The notes under the pieces are model-generated. The model saw nothing but the letters and a program-made list of their open reading frames with translations, did no database searches and was not told where the DNA came from. Positions 27,505 to 36,701 of a stretch of 38,056 nt of DNA are shown here, piece after piece. How positions within the stretch are numbered: the stretch's first letter is position 1; every line of letters starts with the position of its first letter. A program made the position numbers and the translations under genes. Origin of the DNA: Enterovirga sp. (GTDB taxonomy: Bacteria > Pseudomonadota > Alphaproteobacteria > Rhizobiales > Beijerinckiaceae); the NCBI GenBank assembly GCA_028290695.1, contig JAQGJJ010000188.1:1-38056 (forward strand), in the 5' to 3' direction.

Positions 27505-28794
27505 TCAATGCATCATCTTGGAGGGCAGCCACAGGATGATGTCGGGGAACGCCGTCAGGATCGCTATCGCGATGATGTGCGCGATGAAGTGGGGCAGCGA
27601 CCCGTGGAAGACCTCGCCGACGGGCCGGCCCGAGTAGCGCGCGACGACGAAGCAGTTCAGCCCGATCGGCGGCGTGATCATGCCGATCTCGGCCGTCACG
27701 ATCTTGACGATCCCGAACCAGAGCGGGTCGAAGCCGAGCGTCTTGATGAGCGGCACGACAATCGGAACGGTCAGGACCAGAATGGCGATCTGGTCCATGA
27801 ACATGCCGAGGATGATGTAGCCGAAGAGGATGACCGCGATGATGATCCAGCGGGATACCTCGAGCGCTCCGACCCAGTTCACGAGGTTCTGCGTGACCTG
27901 GGTCAGCGTGAAGAAGTAGCCGAAGATGTGCGCGCCGAGCAGGATCATGGCGATCATGCAACTGCCATGCGCCGCCCGCAGAAGCGTTCTCGGCAGGGTG
28001 ACATGGTCCACCTTGCCGTACCAGAGCGCGATCCCGAACGCTCCGATCGCGCCCAGGGCCGAGGCTTCGGTCGGTGTGGCGACGCCGGTGTAGATGACGC
28101 CGGTCACCATGCCGAACAGGATCACCATGGGCGCGACCACCCGGAGCATGCGGAACTTTTCCGCCCACGTGACGGGGCTCGCTTCCGGTGCGCGGCTCGG
28201 GTCCTGCCAGACCAGGAACCAGACGGTCGCCATGATCGTGAAGGTGACCAGGATGCCCGGGATGATCCCGCCGATCAGAAGGCCCCCGATGTTCACCTCG
28301 GCCAGGAGCCCATAGATCACGAGTGCGACGCTCGGGGGGATGAGCATGGCGAGCGTGCCCGAGATCGCAACCACGCCGGCTGCCATCTTGGGCTCGTAAC
28401 CCTGCTTCAGCATGGCGGGCAGGCTGGTGGAGGACAGTGTGGCGGCCGAAGCCGTGCTGGTTCCGCAGATCGCTCCGAAGCCAGCCCCGGCGAGGGCGGT
28501 CGCCATGGCGAGGCCGCCGCGCACGCGGCCCATCCAGGCCGCCGCCGCCCGAAAGAGGTCGTCCGCGACGCCGCTCAGCAGGACGAATTCCGCCATGAGC
28601 AGGAACATCGGGATCGTGATCAGCTCGTACGAGCTGACACTGGAGATCGGCACCGTCTGCAGGATGCCGGACAGCATCGGGAACCCGCCGACAAGATAGA
28701 GCCCGAGCGCGCCGGAGATCGCCATCGCGAACCCGACAGGCGTACCGATCGCGAGAAGGCAGAAGAGGGCCCCGAGGCCCGCCGCGATGGTCAC
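27505..28794 (-). CDS. dctM: TRAP transporter large permease subunit
   Basis: Multi-TM, FGAICGTSTASAATLSSTSLPAM, GTLAMLIPPSVALVIYG, PIVVPLIKTLGFDPLWFGIV; GTG start overlapping the dctQ stop. Confidence 0.95.
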   Translation of the reverse strand: MTIAAGLGALFCLLAIGTPVGFAMAISGALGLYLVGGFPMLSGILQTVPISSVSSYELITIPMFLLMAEFVLLSGVADDLFRAAAAWMGRVRGGLAMATALAGAGFGAICGTSTASAATLSSTSLPAMLKQGYEPKMAAGVVAISGTLAMLIPPSVALVIYGLLAEVNIGGLLIGGIIPGILVTFTIMATVWFLVWQDPSRAPEASPVTWAEKFRMLRVVAPMVILFGMVTGVIYTGVATPTEASALGAIGAFGIALWYGKVDHVTLPRTLLRAAHGSCMIAMILLGAHIFGYFFTLTQVTQNLVNWVGALEVSRWIIIAVILFGYIILGMFMDQIAILVLTVPIVVPLIKTLGFDPLWFGIVKIVTAEIGMITPPIGLNCFVVARYSGRPVGEVFHGSLPHFIAHIIAIAILTAFPDIILWLPSKMMH

Positions 28795-29339
28795 TCGAAC
28801 GACTCCTGGGCATGGTGGCCATGCCGAACGATCGGGACCAGGTCGCGGCCCGTCGCGAGCGAGCCGAGGTGGCCGACGAATGCGATGGCGAGCCGGAGCG
28901 CGAGAAGACCGCAACCGAACGGTACCAGCGCCAAAGCCGGCCAGGTCGGCCAAGGGATCGCCCCGGCGACGACGTCGCCCTCCAAGAAGCTATCCGTCAT
29001 GCGGCGCCAGCCGACCCATGTGATCACCAGGAACACCACAAGGCTCGCGCCGGTGGTGATCACCTCGGTGATGCGGAACGGCGTCGCAGGCAGCCTTTGC
29101 TGCAGGATATCCACGCTGACATGCGCACCCGCCTGGTAGGCGTGGGACAGAACGAGGAAGAAGACGGCGGCCATCAGGTACAGTGAAATGATGTCGTAGG
29201 CCCAGCCGAGCGGGCTGTTGAAGACGTACCGCATGAAGACGTCGGCTGAGACGATGATCATGATGGCGAACATCGTCGCAGCCGCGATCCAGGTAGCGAT
29301 CCGCTCGACGAGCGCGATCACGCTGTGCAGGATTTTCAA
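28791..29339 (-). CDS. dctQ: TRAP transporter small permease subunit
   Basis: Four TM segments; MIIVSADVFMRYVFNSPLGWAYDIISLYLMAAVFF; TTG start. Confidence 0.93.
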   Translation of the reverse strand: MKILHSVIALVERIATWIAAATMFAIMIIVSADVFMRYVFNSPLGWAYDIISLYLMAAVFFLVLSHAYQAGAHVSVDILQQRLPATPFRITEVITTGASLVVFLVITWVGWRRMTDSFLEGDVVAGAIPWPTWPALALVPFGCGLLALRLAIAFVGHLGSLATGRDLVPIVRHGHHAQESFE

Positions 29340-29359
29340 GCTGAAACTCCGGATTCAGC
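29340..29359 (-). promoter_or_regulatory. Hairpin presenting the dctQ Shine-Dalgarno in its loop (GCTGAA-TCCGGAGT-TTCAGC-TTG)
   Basis: 6-bp perfect stem abutting the TTG start codon; loop contains GGAG. Confidence 0.5.
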
Positions 29360-29403
29360 CGCGCGCGGCAAGTTCCGCAGCGGGCGGGGCGAGGGGCTCC
29401 GGC

Positions 29404-30435
29404 CTACTTCTTCGGCTGCTCGGAGACCGCCTGCCTGAACTCGGCCAGTGCCGCGCTGCCCTTGCGGCCGCGCGAATCGAGTCCCTTGGCCCACTGGGTC
29501 GCGACGTCCTTCAGCATCTCGTCGAGTCTGCTGCGGAATTCGGTGGAAATCGGGACGAACTGGACGCCAGCCTCGACAAGTTTCTGCTTGATTTCCGCGT
29601 CCTGCTGATCGACCGACGCGCAGGCCGACTTGGTGATCTCGTCAGAGACCTCCGTCACGATCTTCTTCACCTCAGGCGGCAGGCTGTTCCAAGACGCGTC
29701 ACTGATCGAATACGCAACGATGAAGCTGGAGAAGTTGGCGCCCTCCGTCGAGTAGCGGACGATCTTCTCGACGTTGTAGGAGACCACGCTGTCGAGCGGG
29801 AACAGAACCCCGTCGAGGGTGCCGCGCGAGAGCGACTCGTACGTCTCCGGTGCAGCCATCCTGACCGGAACCGAACCGATGGTCCGGAGCGTCAGGTCTT
29901 GCGCTCCGCCGGTCGACCGGAGCTTCAGCCCCTTCAGGTCCTGCTCTGCCTTGACCGGGTTCTTAACGGTGAGGATCTGGTAGGGGGGCAGCGCCACCGC
30001 CATCAGGAGCCGGATCTTGTTCGGGGTGTAGTCTTGGGCGGCAATGGCGCCTTCGCGGGCAGCCTTCGCGTAGGCGAGGGTGCCCTGGCAGCTCGTCTGG
30101 AAGCTGCCCGGAAGCATGGCCGCCTCGGAGAGTGGCATCTTCTCGGACACATAGGCCGGTGCCACGTAGCCGACGTTCGTAACGCCCGTCTGGGTCAGCG
30201 TCAGCATGTCGGTGGCCTTTCCGAGCTGCTGGCTGGGGAAGTACTCGAACGTCACCGCGCCGTTCGTGCGCTTGGTAACCTCTGCCATCCAGGGCTGGAT
30301 GATGACCTTGGTCAGATAATGGCCGCTGGGAAAGGAGTCCGCGACCCGGAGTTTGACCGGGTCGGCTGCCATCGCCGGCCACGCCGCGATGAATGCGCAT
30401 GACAGCGCGGCGGCCGTGAACGATCCCTTGGCCAT
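29404..30435 (-). CDS. dctP: TRAP transporter substrate-binding protein
   Basis: Sec signal MAKGSFTAAALSCAFIAAWPAMAADPVKLRVADSFPSGHYL; DLKGLKLRSTGG with carboxylate-binding Arg; SRGTLDGVLFPLDSV. Confidence 0.94.
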   Translation of the reverse strand: MAKGSFTAAALSCAFIAAWPAMAADPVKLRVADSFPSGHYLTKVIIQPWMAEVTKRTNGAVTFEYFPSQQLGKATDMLTLTQTGVTNVGYVAPAYVSEKMPLSEAAMLPGSFQTSCQGTLAYAKAAREGAIAAQDYTPNKIRLLMAVALPPYQILTVKNPVKAEQDLKGLKLRSTGGAQDLTLRTIGSVPVRMAAPETYESLSRGTLDGVLFPLDSVVSYNVEKIVRYSTEGANFSSFIVAYSISDASWNSLPPEVKKIVTEVSDEITKSACASVDQQDAEIKQKLVEAGVQFVPISTEFRSRLDEMLKDVATQWAKGLDSRGRKGSAALAEFRQAVSEQPKK

Positions 30436-30523
30436 AATGTGTCTCCCCCCGCAGCAGTTTGTCCGTGGAGGCGCCCGGTAGATCCCGGTCGCGCCACGCG
30501 CGGCTTCTGCGGTATGGATGAGG

Positions 30524-30551
30524 ATTACATAATGGTGAACCTGCCGGTCAA
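30524..30551 (-). promoter_or_regulatory. Candidate sigma70-like promoter for dctPQM
   Basis: On the minus strand TTGACC - 16 nt - TGTAAT. Confidence 0.4.
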
Positions 30552-30578
30552 TCAGCAATGTCTACTGCGGCGCACCAA

Positions 30579-30627
30579 CGCATGTTGCGCATGCGAGATC
30601 AGCGGCCACTATTGACTTGTCTCGCAT
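30579..30627. promoter_or_regulatory. Nested inverted repeats / candidate operator in the dctP-CoA transferase divergent region
   Basis: CGCATG-TTGCG-CATGCG (30579-30595) and ATGCGAGA (30591-30598) ... TCTCGCAT (30620-30627). Confidence 0.6.
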
Positions 30628-30649
30628 CGTGAAAGAGTTGTTCAGCACT

Positions 30650-31909
30650 ATGAATAGAAACGCCACGGGCCCGCTTGCCGGAATTCGGGTCTTGGATCTC
30701 ACGTCGGTCCTCATGGGACCGTTCGCGACGCTTCAGCTCGGCGACCTCGGGGCAGACGTGATCAAGGTCGAGTCCCACGATGGGGACGTCGTGCGGGAGA
30801 TCGGTCCAAGCCGCAGCCCGAAAATGGGCGGCATGTTCCTGCATACGAACAGAAGCAAACGAAGCATCGTCATCGACCTGAAGCGTCCGGACGGCAAGGA
30901 GGCATTGCTCCGCCTCGCGGCTACGGCCGACGTGCTCGTGTTCAACATGCGGCCGAAGGCGCTGGCGCGGCTGGGGCTGGATTACGAGGCCGTGCGGGCG
31001 GTCCGGCCGCAGATCATCTTCGTGGGGCTCGTCGGCTTCGGGCAGGCCGGTCCCTACGCGGCTCGGCCGGCCTACGACGACCTGATCCAGGGCGCATCCG
31101 GCGTGCCATCGCTCGTGGCGGCGGCTTCGGACGGCACGCCTCGCTACGTCCCGGTGAACATCGCAGACCGTATCGTGGGGCTGTTTGCGGTCCAGGCCAT
31201 CCTGGCGGCGCTCTTTCACCGCGAGCGGACCGGCGAAGGCCAGGAGATCGAGATCCCGATGTTCGAGACGATGACGGGCTTCGTCCTGGGAGATCATTTC
31301 GGCGGTCTCACCTACCGTCCGCCTCTCGACGGCGGCGGGTATCCGCGCCTGATGTCCCGTTACCGGCGCCCCTACCAGACGCTCGACGGGCATATCTGCG
31401 TCCTGATGTACACGAACAAGCACTGGCGCTCCTTCTTCACCGCGGTGGGGACGCCCGAGATGCTCGCGGACGAGCGCTTCTCCAGCATCAAGGAGCGCCT
31501 TCGGAACATCGATGCCGTGTATGGCGAAGCCGGCCGCGTCTTCCGCACCCGCACCACCGAGGAATGGCATGCCGTGCTGGAAGCGGCGGACATCCCGAAC
31601 ATGCCGATGCACACGCTGGCGACGATCCAGGACGACCCGCATCTCAAGGCCGTCGGGTTCTTTGAGGAGGTGGAGCACCCCGTCGAGGGGCCGGTCACCT
31701 CCATGCGGGTGCCGTCCCGCTGGTCCAAGAGTCAGCCCAAGGCGGGCCTTCCCGCACCGGCCCTGGGCCAGCATACGCGCGAGGTCCTCGGGGAAGCGGG
31801 CCTGTCGACGGCGGAGATCGACGCCCTGGTTGCTGGCGGCGCTGTGTTCCAGAGCGATATCCTGCCCGCACCGGGCTCCACGCACGACAACAGGGAAAAG
31901 GCCGTCTGA
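30650..31909 (+). CDS. CaiB/BaiF family (class III) CoA-transferase
   Basis: LAGIRVLDLTSVLMGPFATLQLGDLGADVIKVE; RSIVIDLKRPDGKEALLRL; QEIEIPMFETM; ATG 30650 chosen over upstream TTG 30617. Confidence 0.93.
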   Translation: MNRNATGPLAGIRVLDLTSVLMGPFATLQLGDLGADVIKVESHDGDVVREIGPSRSPKMGGMFLHTNRSKRSIVIDLKRPDGKEALLRLAATADVLVFNMRPKALARLGLDYEAVRAVRPQIIFVGLVGFGQAGPYAARPAYDDLIQGASGVPSLVAAASDGTPRYVPVNIADRIVGLFAVQAILAALFHRERTGEGQEIEIPMFETMTGFVLGDHFGGLTYRPPLDGGGYPRLMSRYRRPYQTLDGHICVLMYTNKHWRSFFTAVGTPEMLADERFSSIKERLRNIDAVYGEAGRVFRTRTTEEWHAVLEAADIPNMPMHTLATIQDDPHLKAVGFFEEVEHPVEGPVTSMRVPSRWSKSQPKAGLPAPALGQHTREVLGEAGLSTAEIDALVAGGAVFQSDILPAPGSTHDNREKAV

Positions 31910-33075
31910 TGGATTTCGCGCTGACGGGCGAACAGGAAGCCATCCAGGAAGCCGTCGGAGCAATCTGCGCCGGCTTCGACGACGAGTACTGGCTGAAGCG
32001 CGACAAGGAGGGGGGATTCCCGACCGACTTCTACGACGCGATGGCGGAAGGGGGCTGGCTCGGGATCTGCGTTCCGGAGGCTTACGGGGGATCGGGGCTC
32101 GGGATCACCGAGGCCGCCCTCATGATGCGGACCATTGCGGAATCCGGCGCCGGCATGTCGGGCGCGTCTGCCCTGCACATCAACGTGTTCGGCCTCAACC
32201 CCGTCGTCGTTTTCGGGACCGAGGAGCAGAAGCAGCGCATGCTGCCCCCGATGGTGAAAGGGCTGGAGAAATCCTGCTTCGCGGTCACCGAGCCCAATAC
32301 CGGCCTCAACACCACCCAGCTCAAGACGCGGGCGGTCCTAAAGGGCGACCGCTATGTGGTGAACGGCCAGAAGGTCTGGATTTCGACCGCGCAAGTTGCC
32401 AACAAGATCCTGCTGCTCGCCCGCACGACTCCGCTCGAGGAGGTCAGAAAACCGACCCACGGTCTCACGCTGTTCTACACCGATTTCGATCGCTCCCGGA
32501 TCAAGGTGCACGAGATCGAGAAGATGGGCCGCAAGGCGGTCGATTCGAACGAACTCTTCATCGAAGATTTCGAGATCCCGATCGCGGATCGGATCGGCGA
32601 GGAGGGGCGAGGCTTCGAATACATCCTGCATGGGATGAACCCGGAGCGCGTGCTGATCGCGGCCGAAGCGGTCGGGCTCGGTCACCTGGCCCTGTCGCGG
32701 GCCACGGCCTACGCGAAGGAGCGGGTCGTCTTCAACCGGCCCATCGGCCAGAACCAGAGCATCCAGCACCCGCTCGCGGCCAACTGGATGGAACTTGAGG
32801 CCGCCTGGTTGATGATCATGTCGGCTGCCTGGCAGTACGACAAGGGGCTGCCATGCGGCGCCGCGGCGAACGCCGCGAAGTATCTGGCGGGGGAAGCGGG
32901 CTTCAATGCGTGTCAGCAGGCTGTGATGACCCACGGCGGCTTCGGCTATGCCAAGGAGTACCATGTAGAGCGTTACCTGCGGGAGGTTCTCGTGCCACGC
33001 ATCGCCCCGATCAGCCCGCAACTCGTGCTCTGCTACATCGCGGAGCGTGTTCTTGGCCTGCCGAAATCGTATTGA
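31909..33075 (+). CDS. Acyl-CoA dehydrogenase with isovaleryl-CoA dehydrogenase-type catalytic Glu position
   Basis: CFAVTEPNTGLNTTQLKTRAV, GQKVWIST, MTHGGFGYAKEYHVERYLREV; 1-bp overlap with the CoA-transferase stop. Confidence 0.94.
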   Translation: MDFALTGEQEAIQEAVGAICAGFDDEYWLKRDKEGGFPTDFYDAMAEGGWLGICVPEAYGGSGLGITEAALMMRTIAESGAGMSGASALHINVFGLNPVVVFGTEEQKQRMLPPMVKGLEKSCFAVTEPNTGLNTTQLKTRAVLKGDRYVVNGQKVWISTAQVANKILLLARTTPLEEVRKPTHGLTLFYTDFDRSRIKVHEIEKMGRKAVDSNELFIEDFEIPIADRIGEEGRGFEYILHGMNPERVLIAAEAVGLGHLALSRATAYAKERVVFNRPIGQNQSIQHPLAANWMELEAAWLMIMSAAWQYDKGLPCGAAANAAKYLAGEAGFNACQQAVMTHGGFGYAKEYHVERYLREVLVPRIAPISPQLVLCYIAERVLGLPKSY

Positions 33076-33113
33076 CGAGATGCCAGACAGGCCCGCGCCG
33101 CTCGTCCCCCCTC

Positions 33114-33128
33114 TTATCGTCTCGATAA
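33114..33128. promoter_or_regulatory. Palindrome TTATCG-TCT-CGATAA upstream of the racemase gene
   Basis: 6-bp perfect arms, 3-nt centre, in the 146-bp gap between ACAD and racemase. Confidence 0.4.
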
Positions 33129-33221
33129 CCGGGCGCTCTCGGGGTGCGGCTGGTTCGACTCGCGGAGCATCCCGCGCCCGGACGGAACCGGCACCGATAT
33201 GGCGCCGCTCGGAGGCACGCC

Positions 33222-34472
33222 ATGTCCGGTGACCCCGAACCACGCGGCCTTCGGAGCGGGCCGCTGTCGGGCCTCAGGATCATCGAGATGGCGGGCGTGG
33301 GGCCCGGACCGATGTGTGCCATGATGCTGGCGGATGCCGGCGCCGAGGTGCTGCGGATAGACCGGCCGATGCCGAGCGGCTTGGGCATGGAGCGCCCGGC
33401 GCGGTTCGACCTTCTGGCTCGCGGCCGCCGCTCCGTCGCAATCGACCTGAAGCACCCGGATGGCCGGGATTGCGTGCTCGACCTCGTCCGCAAAGCGGAT
33501 GCCCTGATCGAGGGCTTCCGGCCCGGCACCATGGAGCGGCTCGGGCTCGGTCCGGAGCCGTGTCTCACGGCCAGGCCGTCGCTCGTCTACGGCCGCATGA
33601 CCGGATGGGGGCAGGGCGGACCGCTTGGCCCGGCGGCAGGGCACGATCTCAACTACATCGCGCTCACGGGAGTGCTGCACGCGATCGGACGGGCGGACGC
33701 GCCCCCGACGCCCCCGCTGAACCTCGTGGGGGATTTCGGGGGCGGGGCCATGTACCTCGCCTTCGGGCTCCTGGCGGCTCTCTTGCATGCGCGGGAGACC
33801 GGGGTCGGACAGGTGGTGGACGCCGCCATGGTCGACGGAGCGGCCAGTTTGATGACCGCGATGTACGGGCTGCACGCAGCCGGCCTGCACACCGACCGTC
33901 GGGGGGCGAACGTCCTCGATTCCGGCGCTCCCTATTACGAGGTCTACACCTGCGCGGACGGACTCCATCTGTCGGTCGCACCGATCGAAGAGAAGTTCCG
34001 GGCGGTGCTGTACGAGCGGATCGGCCTCGATCCCGCTCTGATGCCGGATCTGCGCGATCGGGGGACGTGGCCTGCCGCCAAGGACATCCTGGCGGCCAAG
34101 TTCCGCGAACGGTCCCGCGCGGAATGGTGCAGCTTGCTGGAGGGCACGGACGCATGCGCGGCGCCCGTCCTCTCGCTCGCCGACGCGCCGGAGCACCCCC
34201 ATAATCGCGAGCGCGACACCTTTGTGACGATCGACGGTGTGGTGCAGCCTGCGCCCGCGCCGCGCTTCTCGGTCACACCCTCCGGCCTTCCGACGCCGCC
34301 CGAGAAGGCAGGCGCGAGCACGACAGCGGCGCTGGCGGATTGGGGCATCGAGGAGAAACGGATCCAGGCATTGGTCGCTTCGGGAGCGATTGGACTCAGG
34401 GCGGGGCCCGGCAGGCGCCGAAAGGAGATGTCGGCGGCGACCGCTTCGTCATGTTCGATGGCCGAGGACTGA
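33222..34472 (+). CDS. Alpha-methylacyl-CoA racemase-like protein (CaiB/BaiF superfamily)
   Basis: [78 protein letters not shown]: conserved GHDxNYI and GDFGGG of AMACR/MCR. Confidence 0.9.
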   Translation: MSGDPEPRGLRSGPLSGLRIIEMAGVGPGPMCAMMLADAGAEVLRIDRPMPSGLGMERPARFDLLARGRRSVAIDLKHPDGRDCVLDLVRKADALIEGFRPGTMERLGLGPEPCLTARPSLVYGRMTGWGQGGPLGPAAGHDLNYIALTGVLHAIGRADAPPTPPLNLVGDFGGGAMYLAFGLLAALLHARETGVGQVVDAAMVDGAASLMTAMYGLHAAGLHTDRRGANVLDSGAPYYEVYTCADGLHLSVAPIEEKFRAVLYERIGLDPALMPDLRDRGTWPAAKDILAAKFRERSRAEWCSLLEGTDACAAPVLSLADAPEHPHNRERDTFVTIDGVVQPAPAPRFSVTPSGLPTPPEKAGASTTAALADWGIEEKRIQALVASGAIGLRAGPGRRRKEMSAATASSCSMAED

Positions 34473-34482
34473 GGCGGCGGAG

Positions 34483-35217
34483 GTGGGAGTGATCGTCCGA
34501 CAGGCCGCCAACGTGCTCGACCTCCTGGAGTTCTTCGCCCAGGAACGTCGCCCGGCCACCCTGTCGGAGGTGGCGGAGCATTTCGGGTGGCCCCGCTCGA
34601 GTACCTTCAACCTCCTCACGACGCTCGCGGAGCGCGGTTACCTATACGAGCCGAAGCCGAGAGCCGGCTATTACCCGACCGGGCGCTGGCTGTCCCAAGC
34701 GCAGGCTGCCGCAGATGCCGAGCCTCTGCCACCCTGGACCAAGTTGATCCTCGCGGAGCTCGCGGCAGACACCGGCGAGACGGTCGCCATCGGGGGCGCG
34801 GCCGGCACGATGGCGGTGTTCCTGGACGTCGTCGAGTCCTCCGCGTCGGTCCGCTATTTCGGCCATGTCGGCCACCGGATCCCCATCCACGCATGCTCGA
34901 CCGGTCGGGCCCTGCTGCTACAATATCCGACGGCGGAGCGGATGGCGCTCTACCGGAAAATCGAGTTCAAGCGGTACGGGCCGTACACGCCCATCAGCAT
35001 CGACATGGTGGAGGCCGAACTCAGGCGCTCCGTCGAGCGCGGGTACTGCGAAAGCTACGCCGATTACAGTCCGGACTTGGCAGGGGTGGCCATGCCGCTC
35101 GGCGTGGCGGACCGCCGTCTCGCGATCGTGGTTGCTGGACCGATGTTCCGAATGGCGGACCGCATGGTTGCCGTGGCGAAGGCGATCGGCCGGGCCGTCG
35201 AACGGCACGCGCGCTAG
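34483..35217 (+). CDS. IclR-family transcriptional regulator
   Basis: N-terminal wHTH (RPATLSEVAEHFGWPRSSTFNLLTTLAERGYL), C-terminal effector domain with HACSTGRALL; start GTG 34483 or 34489. Confidence 0.92.
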   Translation: MGVIVRQAANVLDLLEFFAQERRPATLSEVAEHFGWPRSSTFNLLTTLAERGYLYEPKPRAGYYPTGRWLSQAQAAADAEPLPPWTKLILAELAADTGETVAIGGAAGTMAVFLDVVESSASVRYFGHVGHRIPIHACSTGRALLLQYPTAERMALYRKIEFKRYGPYTPISIDMVEAELRRSVERGYCESYADYSPDLAGVAMPLGVADRRLAIVVAGPMFRMADRMVAVAKAIGRAVERHAR

Positions 35218-35233
35218 GCCCCAACCGCCGACG

Positions 35234-36520
35234 TCAATCCAACCTCGCAAGAGCCTGGGTGAGATCCGCGACGATGTCATCGGGATGCTCGATCCCGATG
35301 GACAGGCGGATGGTCGCGTCGCTGACACCGATGTGGTCGCGAACGGCTTTCGGCACGCCCGAATGCGTCGTCGACGCCGGATGGGATGCGAGCGATTCCG
35401 TTCCTCCTAGGCTAACGGCCAGCTTGAAGATCCGCAGCCCGTTGAGGAAGGCGAAAGCCTCGGGCTCCCCACCCTTGATGTCGAACGAAAAGGTCGCCCC
35501 GCCGGAGGTGCACTGCTTCGCGAAAACAAGCCGCTCCGGAGAGCTGTGCGGCAGAAACGGCGGAAAATAGACTTTCGCCACGCGGCGATCGAGTTGGAGG
35601 AAACGTGCTGCCACCTCGGCGTTGCGGCAGGCGGCATTCATGCGGAGGCTCAGAGTTTCGAGCGAGCGGCCGATCATCCAGGCCGAGTGAGGATCGAGCT
35701 GGGTGCCGATAGCCCCGCGCAGCATCTTGACGGGGCGCACGTAGTCCCGGCTTCCCACTACGGCGCCCGCAACCAGGTCGGAATGGCCGCCAACATATTT
35801 CGTGAGCGAGTAGATCGAGAGATCGGCGCCATGGGCGAGGGGCTTCTGATGGATCGGCCCGAGCAGGGTGTTGTCGCAGGCGACGATCGGACGATGGCCC
35901 TGGCGCTGACCGATCTCATCCGCCACCTCGCGCGCGAGCTCGATGTCGACCATCGTGTTGAGCGGATTGGACGGGGTCTCGATCATGATCGCCGAGACCC
36001 GGCCCGTGGCCATAGCGGCTCGCGCGCCGTCCCGCATGCTCGACGGGCTGACGCCGTCCGAGAAGCCCACGCCTTCGATACCAAACGGCTTCAGGGTCTT
36101 GGTGATCAGGGTCTCCGTTCCGCCATAGAGAGGCTGGCTGTGGAGAACGACGTCCCCGGGACGCGCGAAGGCCAGAAGGGTCGTGGCGATGGCCGCCATC
36201 CCGCTCGAGAAGATCGCGGCTGCCTCCGCGTCCTCGTACACGGCGAGGCGGTCCTCCACGATCTCGCTGTTGGGATGGTTGAAGCGCGAATACACGAGCC
36301 CGGCCGCGACGCCGGCCGGAGGCTCCCGCCGTCCCGACACGTAATCAAAGAATTCCTTCCCGTGCTCGGCGGACCGGAACACGAAGGTCGAGGTCAGGAA
36401 CACCGGCGGCTTGACTGCACCTTCCGACAGGGCCGGGTCGTAGCCGTAGCCGAGCATCAACGTCTCGGGATTGAGCTTTCGGTTGCCCAACCGGTCCTTG
36501 CGGTAGCCTTCGTCAGGCAT
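35234..36520 (-). CDS. PLP-dependent trans-sulfuration enzyme (cystathionine gamma-synthase / methionine gamma-lyase family)
   Basis: [67 protein letters not shown] (PLP lysine). Confidence 0.94.
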   Translation of the reverse strand: MPDEGYRKDRLGNRKLNPETLMLGYGYDPALSEGAVKPPVFLTSTFVFRSAEHGKEFFDYVSGRREPPAGVAAGLVYSRFNHPNSEIVEDRLAVYEDAEAAAIFSSGMAAIATTLLAFARPGDVVLHSQPLYGGTETLITKTLKPFGIEGVGFSDGVSPSSMRDGARAAMATGRVSAIMIETPSNPLNTMVDIELAREVADEIGQRQGHRPIVACDNTLLGPIHQKPLAHGADLSIYSLTKYVGGHSDLVAGAVVGSRDYVRPVKMLRGAIGTQLDPHSAWMIGRSLETLSLRMNAACRNAEVAARFLQLDRRVAKVYFPPFLPHSSPERLVFAKQCTSGGATFSFDIKGGEPEAFAFLNGLRIFKLAVSLGGTESLASHPASTTHSGVPKAVRDHIGVSDATIRLSIGIEHPDDIVADLTQALARLD

Positions 36521-36701
36521 GGTGTTCTCGCGATTCCAACCGGGCCCAATTGCCAGGGGCAGGCCGGCTTCGGCAAGCCACAACGAGGCGTTGGCGTCCC
36601 TCGCCCGACGGCAGCGCGGGCACGGGTCGGTCGCGAGCTAGCGAGCGTCCCTCTGGCGGCCCCCGGGCGCGTGCCGGCTGCTCAACAGCGCTTCCGCTCG
36701 C

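Noticed and set aside
27439-29139. 566-aa plus-strand ORF opposite dctM/dctQ
   Set aside because: Low-complexity Arg/Asp/His-rich translation antisense to clear TRAP permease genes.
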